From positions 2,480,001 through 2,544,000 of the forward strand of contig NZ_CP070961.1 of assembly GCF_017086465.1 (NCBI RefSeq): 64,000 nt of DNA, given 5' to 3'. A model generated the notes under the pieces. The model saw nothing but the letters and a program-made list of their open reading frames with translations. It made no database searches and had not been told where the DNA came from. The translations under genes and the position numbers were made by a program. The stretch comes from Nocardioides sp. zg-1228 (GTDB lineage Bacteria; Actinomycetota; Actinomycetes; Propionibacteriales; Nocardioidaceae). This document shows positions 8,082 through 15,904 of this stretch, one piece after another. The first letter of the stretch is position 1. Every line of letters begins with the position of its first letter.

Positions 8082-8530
8082 GGGTCCTCGGGCCACTCGT
8101 CGTCGAGGTCGATGTGCTCGACGTCGGGGTCGTCCTCCCGGCGGGGCGTCCGGGGACCCCGCGTCGCCATGACAGCGGAGAACGCCTGCGCGAGCGACGC
8201 CGCCGCGGCGCCGAGGTGGGCACTCACCTCGGGACTGGTCTGGCGCACCACGGCCACCATCCGGCACACGGGACACACCGTGCACTCGGCCGAACCGGTC
8301 GCGAGGTGGTCGTCGAGGTCGTGGGCGGACGCCGCGAGGTGCGACGCCAGGCCGGTCAGCCCGTCGCCGGCCTCGTCCGCGTGCTCGCGGGCCCAGCCGG
8401 AGAGGGCGCCGAGCAGCCTGGTCGCCTCCTCCCCCAGCGATCCCACGGCGTGCGGATCGGCGTGCGGATCGGGGTGCGGGTCGGCGTGCGGATCCGTGTG
8501 CCGGTCGGCGTGCGGGTCTGCGTCGGTCAC
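8078..8530 (-). CDS. Small protein with N-terminal Asp-Pro-His repeats and a CPVCR motif, unknown function
   Basis: The 150-residue protein opens with about six imperfect DPHA repeats (residues 5-27), followed by a helical region (LGEEATRLLGALSGWARE, then LTGLASHLAASAHDL), a cysteine motif CTVCPVCR near 84-91 that could bind zinc, a second helix and an acidic C-terminus. I know no function for it. Its position directly after the ArsA-type ATPase, with a 4-bp overlap (ATGA), matches a small conserved gene found beside that ATPase in other actinobacteria (for example Rv2183c in my memory of M. tuberculosis). Repeated His/Asp could bind metal, which is speculation. Confidence 0.72.
   Translation of the reverse strand: MTDADPHADRHTDPHADPHPDPHADPHAVGSLGEEATRLLGALSGWAREHADEAGDGLTGLASHLAASAHDLDDHLATGSAECTVCPVCRMVAVVRQTSPEVSAHLGAAAASLAQAFSAVMATRGPRTPRREDDPDVEHIDLDDEWPEDP
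8449..8524. repeat. 12-bp tandem repeats (GTGCGGATCGGC-like), coding for DPHA units
   Basis: About six imperfect 12-bp units read GTGCGGATCGGC, GTGCGGATCGGG and GTGCGGGTCGGC on the plus strand. On the minus strand they code for the Asp-Pro-His-Ala repeats of the small protein. The 12-bp period keeps the reading frame. Confidence 0.8.
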
Positions 8531-9798
8531 GAGGCCTCCTCGGGCACGTCGTCAGGGTCGGCGTCGGAGTGGGCGTCGGGGTGGGCGTCGGGGTGGGCGT
8601 CGGGGTGGGCGTCGGCCGCGCGGGCCGCACCGTCGACCGGGGCGGTGAACCGGACCTGCAGCTCGCCGTCGCGCACCCGGGCCCCGGAGACGCGATGGCG
8701 CGCGAGCCCGGTCGGCAGCGTCAGGAGCCGGCGGTAGGAGGCCACCGAGACGATCAGCTCGTCGCCCTTGCGGACCAGCCCCACGTCGTCCTGGGCGGCG
8801 AGCGGCAGCGGGAGCGACACGACGACGGCACCGGGCGTGGTGCGCACCGACATCCCCGGCGCGGAGGTGCCGTGTCCCAGCGGGTCGGAGCCGTCGTACA
8901 CCGACGCCGCGACCTCGAGGAGCTCGTCGCGGCCCACGGGCTCCGTGGCCCGGTAGACCGATCGGCGCACGTCGAGGCCGGCGAAGGAGTCGGCCGCGTC
9001 CTCGAGCCGACGACGCTGCGCCTCGACCCAGGTACGGCGCCACTCGTCGGCCCCCTCCTCGGGGAACACCCGGTTGACGATCGCCGTGTCGACGCTGTAG
9101 CCGAAGAGCGTGAGGAACGTGTAGGCCCGACGCGCCTCGGCCAGCACGACCGACTCGGGCGTCAGGACCAGCCGCACGGATGTCTCGGGCCCGGTGAGCA
9201 CGGTGCGTACGTCGTCGAGGTCGGCGTGGAGCCGTTCGATGGCGTCGAAGACCGAGTCCTCCGGCATCGGCACGCCGGCCGCCCTGGTCAGGACCGGCTT
9301 GAGCGCCTTCACCACGCGGCGCTGGGCGGGCAGGACGCGTCCCATGTACCACCCGAGCGCCTCGGGGAGGGCGAGCAGGCGCAGGGTCTCGGCCGTCGGC
9401 GCGCAGTCCACCACGAGGACGTCCCACTGCCCCGACCTCGCCTGCGCGCGCACCTCGAGCAGGGCCAGCACCTCCTCGGCGCCGGGGATGACGGTGAGCT
9501 CCTCGGCGGCGACATGGTCCACCCCGGCCACGTCGAGCACGCTGAGGAGGTAGCCCTGGATGTCGGACCAGGACCGGTCGAACCGTTCCTGGGCGTCGAC
9601 GTGCTGGACCCACAGGTTGTCCGCGGCCTCGGTCGGCTCGGACGAGGCCGCGACGTCCAGCGCGTCGGCCAGCGAGTGGGCGGCATCGGTCGACAGCACC
9701 AGGGTCCGGTGGCCGGCGGCCGCCGCTGCGCACGCCGTGGCGGCGGCCAGCGTCGACTTGCCGACGCCGCCCTTGCCGGTGAACAGCAGGATCCGCAT
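8527..9798 (-). CDS. ArsA-family ATPase with C-terminal HSP20-like domain and Asp-Ala-His-Pro tail
   Basis: This is a 423-residue Get3/ArsA-type ATPase with the deviant Walker A FTGKGGVGKST (residues 6-16), the switch-I-like STDAAHS (about 36-42) and VVDCAPTAETLR (about 129-140). The C-terminal part (about 325-395) looks like the ArsA HSP20-like domain (VSLPLPLAAQDDVGLVRKGD). The end is a run of DAHP repeats. There is one ATPase domain, so it would act as a dimer. No arsenic gene is nearby; the SRPBCC neighbour and FadD context suggest membrane or lipid-related work rather than arsenite export. The start lies 14 bp after the SRPBCC stop. Confidence 0.85.
   Translation of the reverse strand: MRILLFTGKGGVGKSTLAAATACAAAAAGHRTLVLSTDAAHSLADALDVAASSEPTEAADNLWVQHVDAQERFDRSWSDIQGYLLSVLDVAGVDHVAAEELTVIPGAEEVLALLEVRAQARSGQWDVLVVDCAPTAETLRLLALPEALGWYMGRVLPAQRRVVKALKPVLTRAAGVPMPEDSVFDAIERLHADLDDVRTVLTGPETSVRLVLTPESVVLAEARRAYTFLTLFGYSVDTAIVNRVFPEEGADEWRRTWVEAQRRRLEDAADSFAGLDVRRSVYRATEPVGRDELLEVAASVYDGSDPLGHGTSAPGMSVRTTPGAVVVSLPLPLAAQDDVGLVRKGDELIVSVASYRRLLTLPTGLARHRVSGARVRDGELQVRFTAPVDGAARAADAHPDAHPDAHPDAHSDADPDDVPEEAS
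8569..8616. repeat. Four perfect 12-bp tandem repeats (GTGGGCGTCGGG)
   Basis: Four consecutive near-identical 12-bp units encode the DAHP tail of the ArsA-type ATPase on the minus strand. They lie about 45 bp from the related repeat in the next gene, so both repeat tracts flank the ATGA junction of the two genes. Confidence 0.85.
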
Positions 9799-9812
9799 GC
9801 CCGGACCGCGTG

Positions 9813-10250
9813 TCAGAGCGACTCGACGCGCTTCTTGAGGCCCTTCAGCGCGGCGTCGATGAGGATCTTCTCGCCCTTGCGCTTGAGCATGCCGATGAGC
9901 GGGATGCTCACGTCGAGGGCGAGCCGGTAGGTGACCTCGGTGCCGCCGTCGCCACGGTCGACGAGCGTGTAGGCGCCGTCGAGCGCCTTCAGCATGTTGC
10001 CCTCGACGAGGGTCCAGGTGACCTCCCGGTCACCGTCCCAGTCATAGGCGAGGGTGTACTCGTCCTTGATCGGGGAGACGTCGAGCGCGAAGTAGACCTG
10101 CTCGGCGCGGTCGCCCGTCCCGGGGACCGTGACCTCGGCCTTCTGCACCCCCTTGGCCCACTCGGGGTAGGCCTCGAAGTCGGCGATGACGGCCATCACC
10201 TCGGCCGGAGGAGCGTCGACGACGATCGACGAGGAGGTCTGTTCGGCCAT
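9813..10250 (-). CDS. SRPBCC (START-like) hydrophobic ligand-binding protein
   Basis: The 145-residue single-domain protein has the polyketide-cyclase/START fold pattern. It begins with a hydrophobic strand (SSSIVVDAPPAEVMAVI), the helix with FEAYPEWAKGV, antiparallel strands and a long C-terminal amphipathic helix (LKRKGEKILIDAALKGLKKR). Such proteins bind lipids or polyketides. The ATG start is 6 bases after a TAGGCT hexamer, so it opens the minus-strand unit SRPBCC / ArsA / small protein / glucokinase. It is divergent from the fadD gene, and it resembles TB16.3 (Rv2185c), the neighbour of the ArsA-like Rv2184c. Confidence 0.86.
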   Translation of the reverse strand: MAEQTSSSIVVDAPPAEVMAVIADFEAYPEWAKGVQKAEVTVPGTGDRAEQVYFALDVSPIKDEYTLAYDWDGDREVTWTLVEGNMLKALDGAYTLVDRGDGGTEVTYRLALDVSIPLIGMLKRKGEKILIDAALKGLKKRVESL

Positions 10251-10256
10251 GGCCGG

Positions 10257-10262
10257 AGCCTA
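10257..10262 (-). promoter_or_regulatory. -10 hexamer TAGGCT, leaderless start for the SRPBCC gene
   Basis: The hexamer lies 6 bases before the ATG at 10250. It is the minus-strand promoter in the 118-bp divergent gap with fadD. Confidence 0.6.
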
Positions 10263-10326
10263 GCCCACCGCCGCGCCCGTTCCGGCCCGGTGCCACCGGG
10301 CCTGCGGCCGGCGGAAGTCCGCGGGA

Positions 10327-10332
10327 TAGCCT
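10327..10332 (+). promoter_or_regulatory. -10 hexamer TAGCCT for the acyl-CoA ligase
   Basis: The hexamer lies 36 bases before the GTG at 10369. The leader of about 30 nt contains the ribosome site AGGAGG, so this is a conventional leadered transcript, unlike its divergent neighbour. Confidence 0.5.
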
Positions 10333-10368
10333 GCGGATCGCAGTCCACCATCTCCAGGAGGTTCCACC

Positions 10369-12168
10369 GTGCGTGAGTACTCCACGCCGCTCTCCATCGC
10401 GATCCCCACCACGGGGAACCTCACCGACGACGTCGTGACCAACGCGCGCGACTTCGCCGAGACGGCCGTGTTCAGCCGCCCGACCGAGGACGGCGGCTGG
10501 GTCGACGTCACCGCGGCCGAGTTCCACGACGACGTCCGCGCGGTGGCCAAGGGGCTCGTCGCCGCAGGCGTGGAGGTCGGCGACCGGGTCGCCCTGCTGT
10601 CCAAGACCCGCTACGAGTGGACCCTCCTCGACTACGCCATCTGGTTCGCCGGCGCCGTGACGGTGCCCATCTACGAGACGTCCTCGGCCGAGCAGATCGG
10701 GTGGATCCTCCAGGACTCCGGCACCCGGGCCGTCGTCGCGGAGGGCTCCGACCACCTCGCCCGGGTGCGCGAGGCACGCGGGTCCAACGACCTGGCCGAG
10801 CTGCAGCACGTGTGGTCGCTGCAGGACAACGCCGTCGACGTGCTGCGCCGGCTCGGCTCCGACATCTCCGACGAGGTGCTGGAGCAACGGCGCACGTCGG
10901 CGACGCCGCTCGACCTGGCCACCCTCATCTACACCAGTGGCACGACCGGCAAGCCCAAGGGCTGCATGCTCACCCACGGCAACTTCATGTTCGAGCTCGG
11001 TGTGGCCGTCGACGAGCTCGCGGAGCTCTTCGACACCGAGGGCGCCTCGACCCTGCTGTTCCTGCCGCTGGCCCACGTCTTCGCGCGCATCATCCAGGTG
11101 GGCTGCGTGAAGAGCCGGGCCAAGATGGGCCACAGCTGCGACATCAAGAACCTGGTGGCCGACCTCGGCGAGTTCAGGCCCACCTTCATCCTGGCCGTGC
11201 CCAGGGTGTTCGAGAAGGTCTTCAACAGCGCCTCGCAGCGGGCGACCGCCGACGGCCGGGGGAAGATCTTCGACCGCGCGGCGGACGTCGCGATCGCGTG
11301 GTCGCGCGCCTCCGACGGCAAGCGGGTGCCCGCCCGCCTGCGCATCCAGCACGCGCTCTTCGACCGGCTCGTCTACGCCAAGCTGCGGCAGGCGCTGGGG
11401 GGCAGCTGCCGCCACGCCATCTCCGGAGGCGCACCGCTGGGTGACCGGCTCGGCCACTTCTACCGCGGCATCGGCGTCCCGGTGCTCGAGGGCTACGGCC
11501 TGACCGAGACGACGGCCGCCCTGTCGGTCAACCTGCCCGAGGCCACGAAGATCGGCACCGTGGGACGTCCGTTCCCCGGCACCAGCGTGCGCGTGGCCGA
11601 CGACGGCGAGCTGCTCTTCCGCGGCGGGCAGGTCTTCGTCGGCTACTGGGGCGACGAGGAGGCCACGGCCGAGGCGATCGACCGCGACGGCTGGTTCCAC
11701 ACCGGCGACGTCGGCGAGGTCGACGACGAGGGCTTCGTGCGCATCACCGGCCGCAAGAAGGAGATCATCGTCACGGCCGGCGGCAAGAACGTCGCCCCCG
11801 CCGTGCTCGAGGACCGGCTGCGGTCGCACGCGCTCATCGACCAGTGCCTGGTCGTGGGCGACGGCCAGCCCTTCATCGGTGCGCTCGTCACCATCGACCG
11901 CGAGACCTTCCCGGCCTGGGCGGAGCAGCACGGCAAGGTGCCCGACCTCAGCGCCCTCGTGGACGACCCGGACCTGGTCGCGGCGGTGCAGGAGGCCGTC
12001 GACGAGGCCAACAAGTCGGTGTCGAAGGCGGAGTCGATCCGCAAGTTCACCATCCTCACCGATGAGTGGACCGAGGAGGGCGGCCAGCTCACGCCCAGCC
12101 TCAAGCTCAAGCGGCGCGTGGTGATGCGCGAGACCCGCGACGAGATCGAGGCGCTCTACCTCGGCTGA
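10369..12168 (+). CDS. Long-chain fatty-acid-CoA ligase (FadD15-like)
   Basis: This 599-residue AMP-forming enzyme activates fatty acids as acyl-CoA via acyl-AMP. It has the AMP-binding loop YTSGTTGKPKG (about 186-196), GYGLTETTAA (adenine/substrate motif), the hinge region DGWFHTGDVGEVDDEG and the C-terminal catalytic lysine segment GRKKEIIVTAGGKNVAP. Length and the insertion-containing C-terminus match the FadD15/FAA1-like class. The GTG start has an AGGAGG site 10 bases upstream. It is transcribed away from the SRPBCC/ArsA genes. Membrane association is expected from the family; chain-length preference cannot be read. Confidence 0.92.
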   Translation: MREYSTPLSIAIPTTGNLTDDVVTNARDFAETAVFSRPTEDGGWVDVTAAEFHDDVRAVAKGLVAAGVEVGDRVALLSKTRYEWTLLDYAIWFAGAVTVPIYETSSAEQIGWILQDSGTRAVVAEGSDHLARVREARGSNDLAELQHVWSLQDNAVDVLRRLGSDISDEVLEQRRTSATPLDLATLIYTSGTTGKPKGCMLTHGNFMFELGVAVDELAELFDTEGASTLLFLPLAHVFARIIQVGCVKSRAKMGHSCDIKNLVADLGEFRPTFILAVPRVFEKVFNSASQRATADGRGKIFDRAADVAIAWSRASDGKRVPARLRIQHALFDRLVYAKLRQALGGSCRHAISGGAPLGDRLGHFYRGIGVPVLEGYGLTETTAALSVNLPEATKIGTVGRPFPGTSVRVADDGELLFRGGQVFVGYWGDEEATAEAIDRDGWFHTGDVGEVDDEGFVRITGRKKEIIVTAGGKNVAPAVLEDRLRSHALIDQCLVVGDGQPFIGALVTIDRETFPAWAEQHGKVPDLSALVDDPDLVAAVQEAVDEANKSVSKAESIRKFTILTDEWTEEGGQLTPSLKLKRRVVMRETRDEIEALYLG

Positions 12169-12191
12169 GGCCGTCCGCAGGATCAGCCGTG

Positions 12192-12210
12192 ACTAGGTCG
12201 GACTAGTCAC
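12192..12210. promoter_or_regulatory. Putative operator: two ACTAG half-sites (ACTAGGTCG and ACTAGTCAC)
   Basis: ACTAGGTCG and ACTAGTCAC are spaced 10 bp start to start. The site also forms a 7-bp inverted repeat (GTGACTA / TAGTCAC, 12189-12210). The exact 9-mer ACTAGTCAC recurs upstream of the Flp pilin gene at 20999, so both tad promoters may answer to the same regulator. Confidence 0.5.
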
Positions 12211-12280
12211 TTCGGGCCATGCCGAGGCAATGATCGGGTGGTTTGCCAGGTTTAGCCCGCGCCCACCGATCGCAGACCCC

Positions 12281-12286
12281 TAGATT
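12281..12286 (+). promoter_or_regulatory. -10 hexamer TAGATT for the tad operon
   Basis: TAGATT fits the actinobacterial TANNNT consensus and lies about 70 bp downstream of the ACTAG repeats. It would give a leader of about 168 nt before cpaB. A -35 element is not obvious. Confidence 0.45.
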
Positions 12287-12460
12287 CCTGTCGCTGGGGA
12301 TCATCCGGGACCCCCCGACGACCTGCGAGAGGGGTGCAACCCGCGTGTCCGCACACAGCCTCAGGTCTCGCGCAGGTCGACAGCATCCTGCCCGTACGCC
12401 GTCGTCCCCGACCTCGGTCGCCTGACCCCGTACGGACACCCCCACCCGAAGGAAGACTCC

Positions 12461-13237
12461 ATGGCTCGCCGCTCTGTCCTACTCGCAGTCGCGCTCGTCA
12501 TCGCGCTGGTCGGCACCGCGCTGATCGTGCTCTACGTCCAGGGCATCGACAAGCGTGCCACCGCCGGACAGGAGCTGGTCGAGGTGCTGGCCGCCACCGA
12601 CACCATCGAGGCAGGCGAGTCCGTGGCGGCCGCCATGGAGGCGGGCAAGTTCGAGGAGCGTCAGGTCCGTCGCGAGGACGTCGTCGACGGTGCGCTCTCC
12701 TCGACGGGATCCATCTCCGACCTGGTCGCGCTCGGCACCGTCTACGCTGGCGAGCAGGTGATCGCCCCCAAGTTCGGCACGATGAGCGACACCGAGGGCC
12801 TCCTCATTCCGGACGACAAGGTCGCGATCTCGGTCGAGCTCAGCGACCCGGCGAGGGTGGCCGGCTTCGTCAACCCGGGGTCGGACGTCGCGATCTTCCT
12901 GTCCGCCGATCCGGTCCGCAAGCTGCCCGACGGGACCGAGCAGACGCTGCCGCCCTACACCCGCCTGCTGCTGCCCAAGGTGCAGGTCATCGGTGTCGGC
13001 ACGTCGAGCATCTCCTCCACCACCACGACCACCGACGAGGGCGAGCAGGTCGTCGAGCAGGTGCCGCGGGCCATCCTCACGCTCGCCGTCGACCAGAAGC
13101 AGGCCGAGAAGGTGATCTTCGCCGCCCGCAATGCCGAGATCTCGTTCGCCCTTCTCTCCGGGGACTCCAAGATCGACGACGGTCCGGGCGTGAGCGCCGC
13201 CGACCTGATGCCCGAGATCTTCCGGACAGCCTCGTGA
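12461..13237 (+). CDS. cpaB: Flp pilus assembly protein CpaB/RcpC (SAF domain)
   Basis: The 258-residue envelope protein has one N-terminal membrane helix (about 6-26, LLAVALVIALVGTALIVLYV) followed by a SAF-type domain (about 40-110, EVLAATDTIEAGESV) and the RcpC/CpaB C-terminal domain (LAVDQKQAEKVIFAARNAEISFALL). In Tad systems CpaB supports the outer part of the pilus machine. The ATG has GAAGGAAG upstream. It is the first gene of a tight operon whose next gene starts at the overlapping GTGA. Confidence 0.88.
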   Translation: MARRSVLLAVALVIALVGTALIVLYVQGIDKRATAGQELVEVLAATDTIEAGESVAAAMEAGKFEERQVRREDVVDGALSSTGSISDLVALGTVYAGEQVIAPKFGTMSDTEGLLIPDDKVAISVELSDPARVAGFVNPGSDVAIFLSADPVRKLPDGTEQTLPPYTRLLLPKVQVIGVGTSSISSTTTTTDEGEQVVEQVPRAILTLAVDQKQAEKVIFAARNAEISFALLSGDSKIDDGPGVSAADLMPEIFRTAS

Positions 13238-14481
13238 CCGCGATCGTCGAGTCCGACCGAGGGCACCTCGCCCTGCTCCAGGCGATGCTGCACGGGTCGC
13301 AGGCCTTCGGCACGATGGAGGAGCTCGGCGATCACATCAAGGTGTCCCCCACGGAGTTCGCGGTCGTCGTCGGTCCCTCCATCACCTCCGAGGACGCAGC
13401 AACGCTGGCCCAGTGGGCCCGGGTCCACCGTCCGGACCTCGGCGTGATCTTCCTGCGCCACGAGGTGGACAGCAACGCGCTGTCGCTCGCGCTGCGCTCG
13501 GGCATGCGCGAGGTGGTGGCGGCCAAGGACCTCGCCGGCATCACGACGGCCGTGCAGCGCGCGCGCAACGTCGCCTCGGCGATCGCCCAGACCCTCGAGG
13601 GCGAGGTGCAGGCCGCGACGCAGAACGCCGTGCAGTCCGCCCAGGCGGCCGCCGCCGCGGCCACCGAGGCGGAGAACGCCCCGCGGGGCAAGGTGATCAC
13701 CGTCTTCTCGACCAAGGGTGGCGTCGGCAAGAGCCTCGTCGCCACCAACACCGCGGCCGCCCTCGCCGACCTCGGACACCAGGTCTGCATCGTCGACCTC
13801 GACGTCAACAACGGCGACGTCGCGATCATGCTGCAGTCCACCCCCAGCCGCACAGTGGGCGACCTGATCGCGTTCAACGGCGACATCGACGCTTCGGCCG
13901 TCGAGTCGTTGGTGACGCCCCACTCCCCGGGGCTGTCGATCATCGCCGCGCCCGTGCACCTCGACGCCGTCGACAAGGCGACGAGCGAGGACGTCGGCAA
14001 GCTCCTGGACACCCTGCAGGGGATGTACGACTTCGTCGTCGTCGACACGTCGGGATCGTTCGACGACCTGGCGCTCACCGCCCTCGACCGCTCCGCGACG
14101 ATCGTGCTGGTCGCCACGCTCGACATCCCCTCGCTGAAAGGGCTCAAGCTCGCCACCGGCACGCTCGACCTGCTCAACTTCGAGCGCAGCTCGTGGACGC
14201 TCGTGCTCAACCGGGCCGACGCGAAGGTCGGTCTGAGCGTCGACGAGTTCGAGTCGACCGTGAAGCTCAAGGCCGACCACTCCCTCGAGTCGAGCCGTGA
14301 CGTGCTCGCGTGCGTCAACCGGGGCGAGGCGATCGTGCGTGCCCACCCCAACCACATCAACAGCAAGGCCTTCAAGGCACTCGCCGCGTCCCTGGCGGCC
14401 TCCCTCGCCCCGAAGGTGCCCGCCCAGACCACCGCCGACGCCCGGAAGCCCGCCGGCCGTCTCCGACTGAGGAAGGCCTGA
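13234..14481 (+). CDS. tadZ: Tad pilus localisation ATPase TadZ/CpaE
   Basis: The 415-residue MinD/ParA-family ATPase has an N-terminal receiver-like domain (about 5-110, without a clear phospho-acceptor), an Ala/Glu-rich linker (about 120-150) and the ATPase domain with the deviant Walker A FSTKGGVGKS (158-167) plus VCIVDLDVNNGDV. TadZ proteins position the pilus machine at the pole and recruit TadA. The GTG start overlaps the cpaB stop by 4 bp. The C-terminus ends in a basic tail (KPAGRLRLRKA). Confidence 0.9.
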   Translation: MTAIVESDRGHLALLQAMLHGSQAFGTMEELGDHIKVSPTEFAVVVGPSITSEDAATLAQWARVHRPDLGVIFLRHEVDSNALSLALRSGMREVVAAKDLAGITTAVQRARNVASAIAQTLEGEVQAATQNAVQSAQAAAAAATEAENAPRGKVITVFSTKGGVGKSLVATNTAAALADLGHQVCIVDLDVNNGDVAIMLQSTPSRTVGDLIAFNGDIDASAVESLVTPHSPGLSIIAAPVHLDAVDKATSEDVGKLLDTLQGMYDFVVVDTSGSFDDLALTALDRSATIVLVATLDIPSLKGLKLATGTLDLLNFERSSWTLVLNRADAKVGLSVDEFESTVKLKADHSLESSRDVLACVNRGEAIVRAHPNHINSKAFKALAASLAASLAPKVPAQTTADARKPAGRLRLRKA

Positions 14482-14482
14482 C

Positions 14483-15904
14483 GTGAGCCTCACCGACCGC
14501 CTGGCTGCGGCCCGCTCCCGCACCGACGCCACCTCCGCGAACGGCTCCAACGGGGCTGCGACGTCGGGTGAGGACAACCTCCCCGCGACCTCGACCACCG
14601 GGGTACGCAAGAAGGCGGCGCCGACCGATCCGTTCGTCGACGTCAAGCGCGCGGTCCACGCCCAGCTCGTCGAGGCGCTGGGCCCCAAGCTCTACGACAC
14701 GCACATGACCCAGAGCGACCTGGAGCAGCAGGTGCGGATCGCCCTGGCGCGCGCCATCGACGACAACGACCGTCCGATGTCGTCGGCTGACCGCACTCGG
14801 ATCTCCCAGGAGATCGCCGACGACATCCTCGGCTACGGACCGATCGAGCCCCTCCTCCGCGACTCCAGCCTCTCCGAGGTCATGGTCAACGCCTACGACT
14901 CGATCTACGTCGAGCGCGGCGGCAAGCTCGTCAAGGTCGACACCTCGTTCTCCGACGAGGCCCACCTGCGCCGCACGATCGACAAGATCGTGAGCAAGAT
15001 CGGCCGGCGGGTCGACGAGACCAGTCCCATGGTGGACGCGCGACTGCCCGACGGCAGCCGTGTCAACGCCATCATCCCCCCGCTCGCGCTGGACGGCTCG
15101 AAGCTCACCATCCGTAAGTTCTCCGAGGACCCCTTCACGGTCGAGGACCTGATCCGCTTCGGCAGCCTGAGTCGCCCCTCCGCGAGCCTGCTGGAGGCCT
15201 GCGTGCGGGGACGGCTCAACATCCTCGTCTCCGGAGGCACCGGCGCGGGCAAGACGACCACCCTCAACGTGCTGTCGTCCTTCATCCCCGAGGACGAGCG
15301 GATCGTCACCATCGAGGACGCCGCCGAGCTCCGGCTCGGGCAGGACCACGTGCTCCGCCTCGAGTCACGACCGCCCAACATCGAGGGCAAGGGTGCGGTC
15401 CTGATCCGCGACCTGGTCAAGAACTCCCTGCGCATGCGGCCCGACCGCATCGTCGTCGGTGAGATCCGCGACGCCGCCGCGCTCGACATGCTCCAGGCGA
15501 TGAACACCGGCCACGACGGCTCGATCTCCACCCTGCACGCCAACACTCCCCGCGACGCCCTGGCGCGCCTCGAGACGATGGTGCTGATGGCCGGCATGGA
15601 CCTCCCGGTGCGCGCCATCCGTGAACAGGTGTCCAGCGCTGTCGACCTCATCATCCAGCAGACCCGGCTCAAGGACGGCACCCGTCGGATCACGGCGATC
15701 ACCGAGATCGTGGGCATGGAGGGTGACATCATCACCACCCAGGACGTCTTCATGTTCGACTACAACGCTGGGGTGGACGACCAGGGCAAGTTCAAGGGCC
15801 ACCTGGTGTCGACCGGGCTCCGTCCCCGATTCCTGGAGAGGCTGCAGGACCACGGTGTCCGCGTCGACCCCGCGATCTTCATGACCACCCGGGCGGGCGC
15901 ATGA
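14483..15904 (+). CDS. tadA: Tad pilus motor ATPase TadA/CpaF
   Basis: This 473-residue secretion ATPase powers Flp pilin polymerisation at the inner membrane. After a disordered first 50 residues come the N-terminal domain (ISQEIADDILGYGPIEPLL), the Walker A GGTGAGKTTT (about 250-259), the Asp box, the Walker B segment DRIVVGEIRD and the His box (GSISTLHANTP). It starts 1 bp after the tadZ stop and its stop overlaps the next ATG (ATGA), consistent with strict stoichiometric translation. All motor motifs are intact. Confidence 0.94.
   Translation: MSLTDRLAAARSRTDATSANGSNGAATSGEDNLPATSTTGVRKKAAPTDPFVDVKRAVHAQLVEALGPKLYDTHMTQSDLEQQVRIALARAIDDNDRPMSSADRTRISQEIADDILGYGPIEPLLRDSSLSEVMVNAYDSIYVERGGKLVKVDTSFSDEAHLRRTIDKIVSKIGRRVDETSPMVDARLPDGSRVNAIIPPLALDGSKLTIRKFSEDPFTVEDLIRFGSLSRPSASLLEACVRGRLNILVSGGTGAGKTTTLNVLSSFIPEDERIVTIEDAAELRLGQDHVLRLESRPPNIEGKGAVLIRDLVKNSLRMRPDRIVVGEIRDAAALDMLQAMNTGHDGSISTLHANTPRDALARLETMVLMAGMDLPVRAIREQVSSAVDLIIQQTRLKDGTRRITAITEIVGMEGDIITTQDVFMFDYNAGVDDQGKFKGHLVSTGLRPRFLERLQDHGVRVDPAIFMTTRAGA

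Larger units (their letters stand above)
12169..12460. other. 292-bp intergenic control region of the tad operon
   Basis: No coding potential is seen here. The region holds an inverted/direct repeat at 12189-12210, a TAGATT -10 candidate at 12281-12286 and a leader of about 165 nt before cpaB. The last 15 bases contain the GAAGGAAG ribosome site. Confidence 0.6.

Noticed and set aside
8449..8616. Possible CRISPR-like repeat array
   Set aside because: Units are 12 bp, contiguous without spacers and in frame within two genes. They are coding tandem repeats.
10042..11931. 629-codon minus-strand ORF opposite the acyl-CoA ligase
   Set aside because: It lies antisense to a gene with all AMP-ligase motifs. 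Its translation is low-complexity (His/Asp/Val/Gly-rich), typical of the complementary frame in GC-rich DNA.
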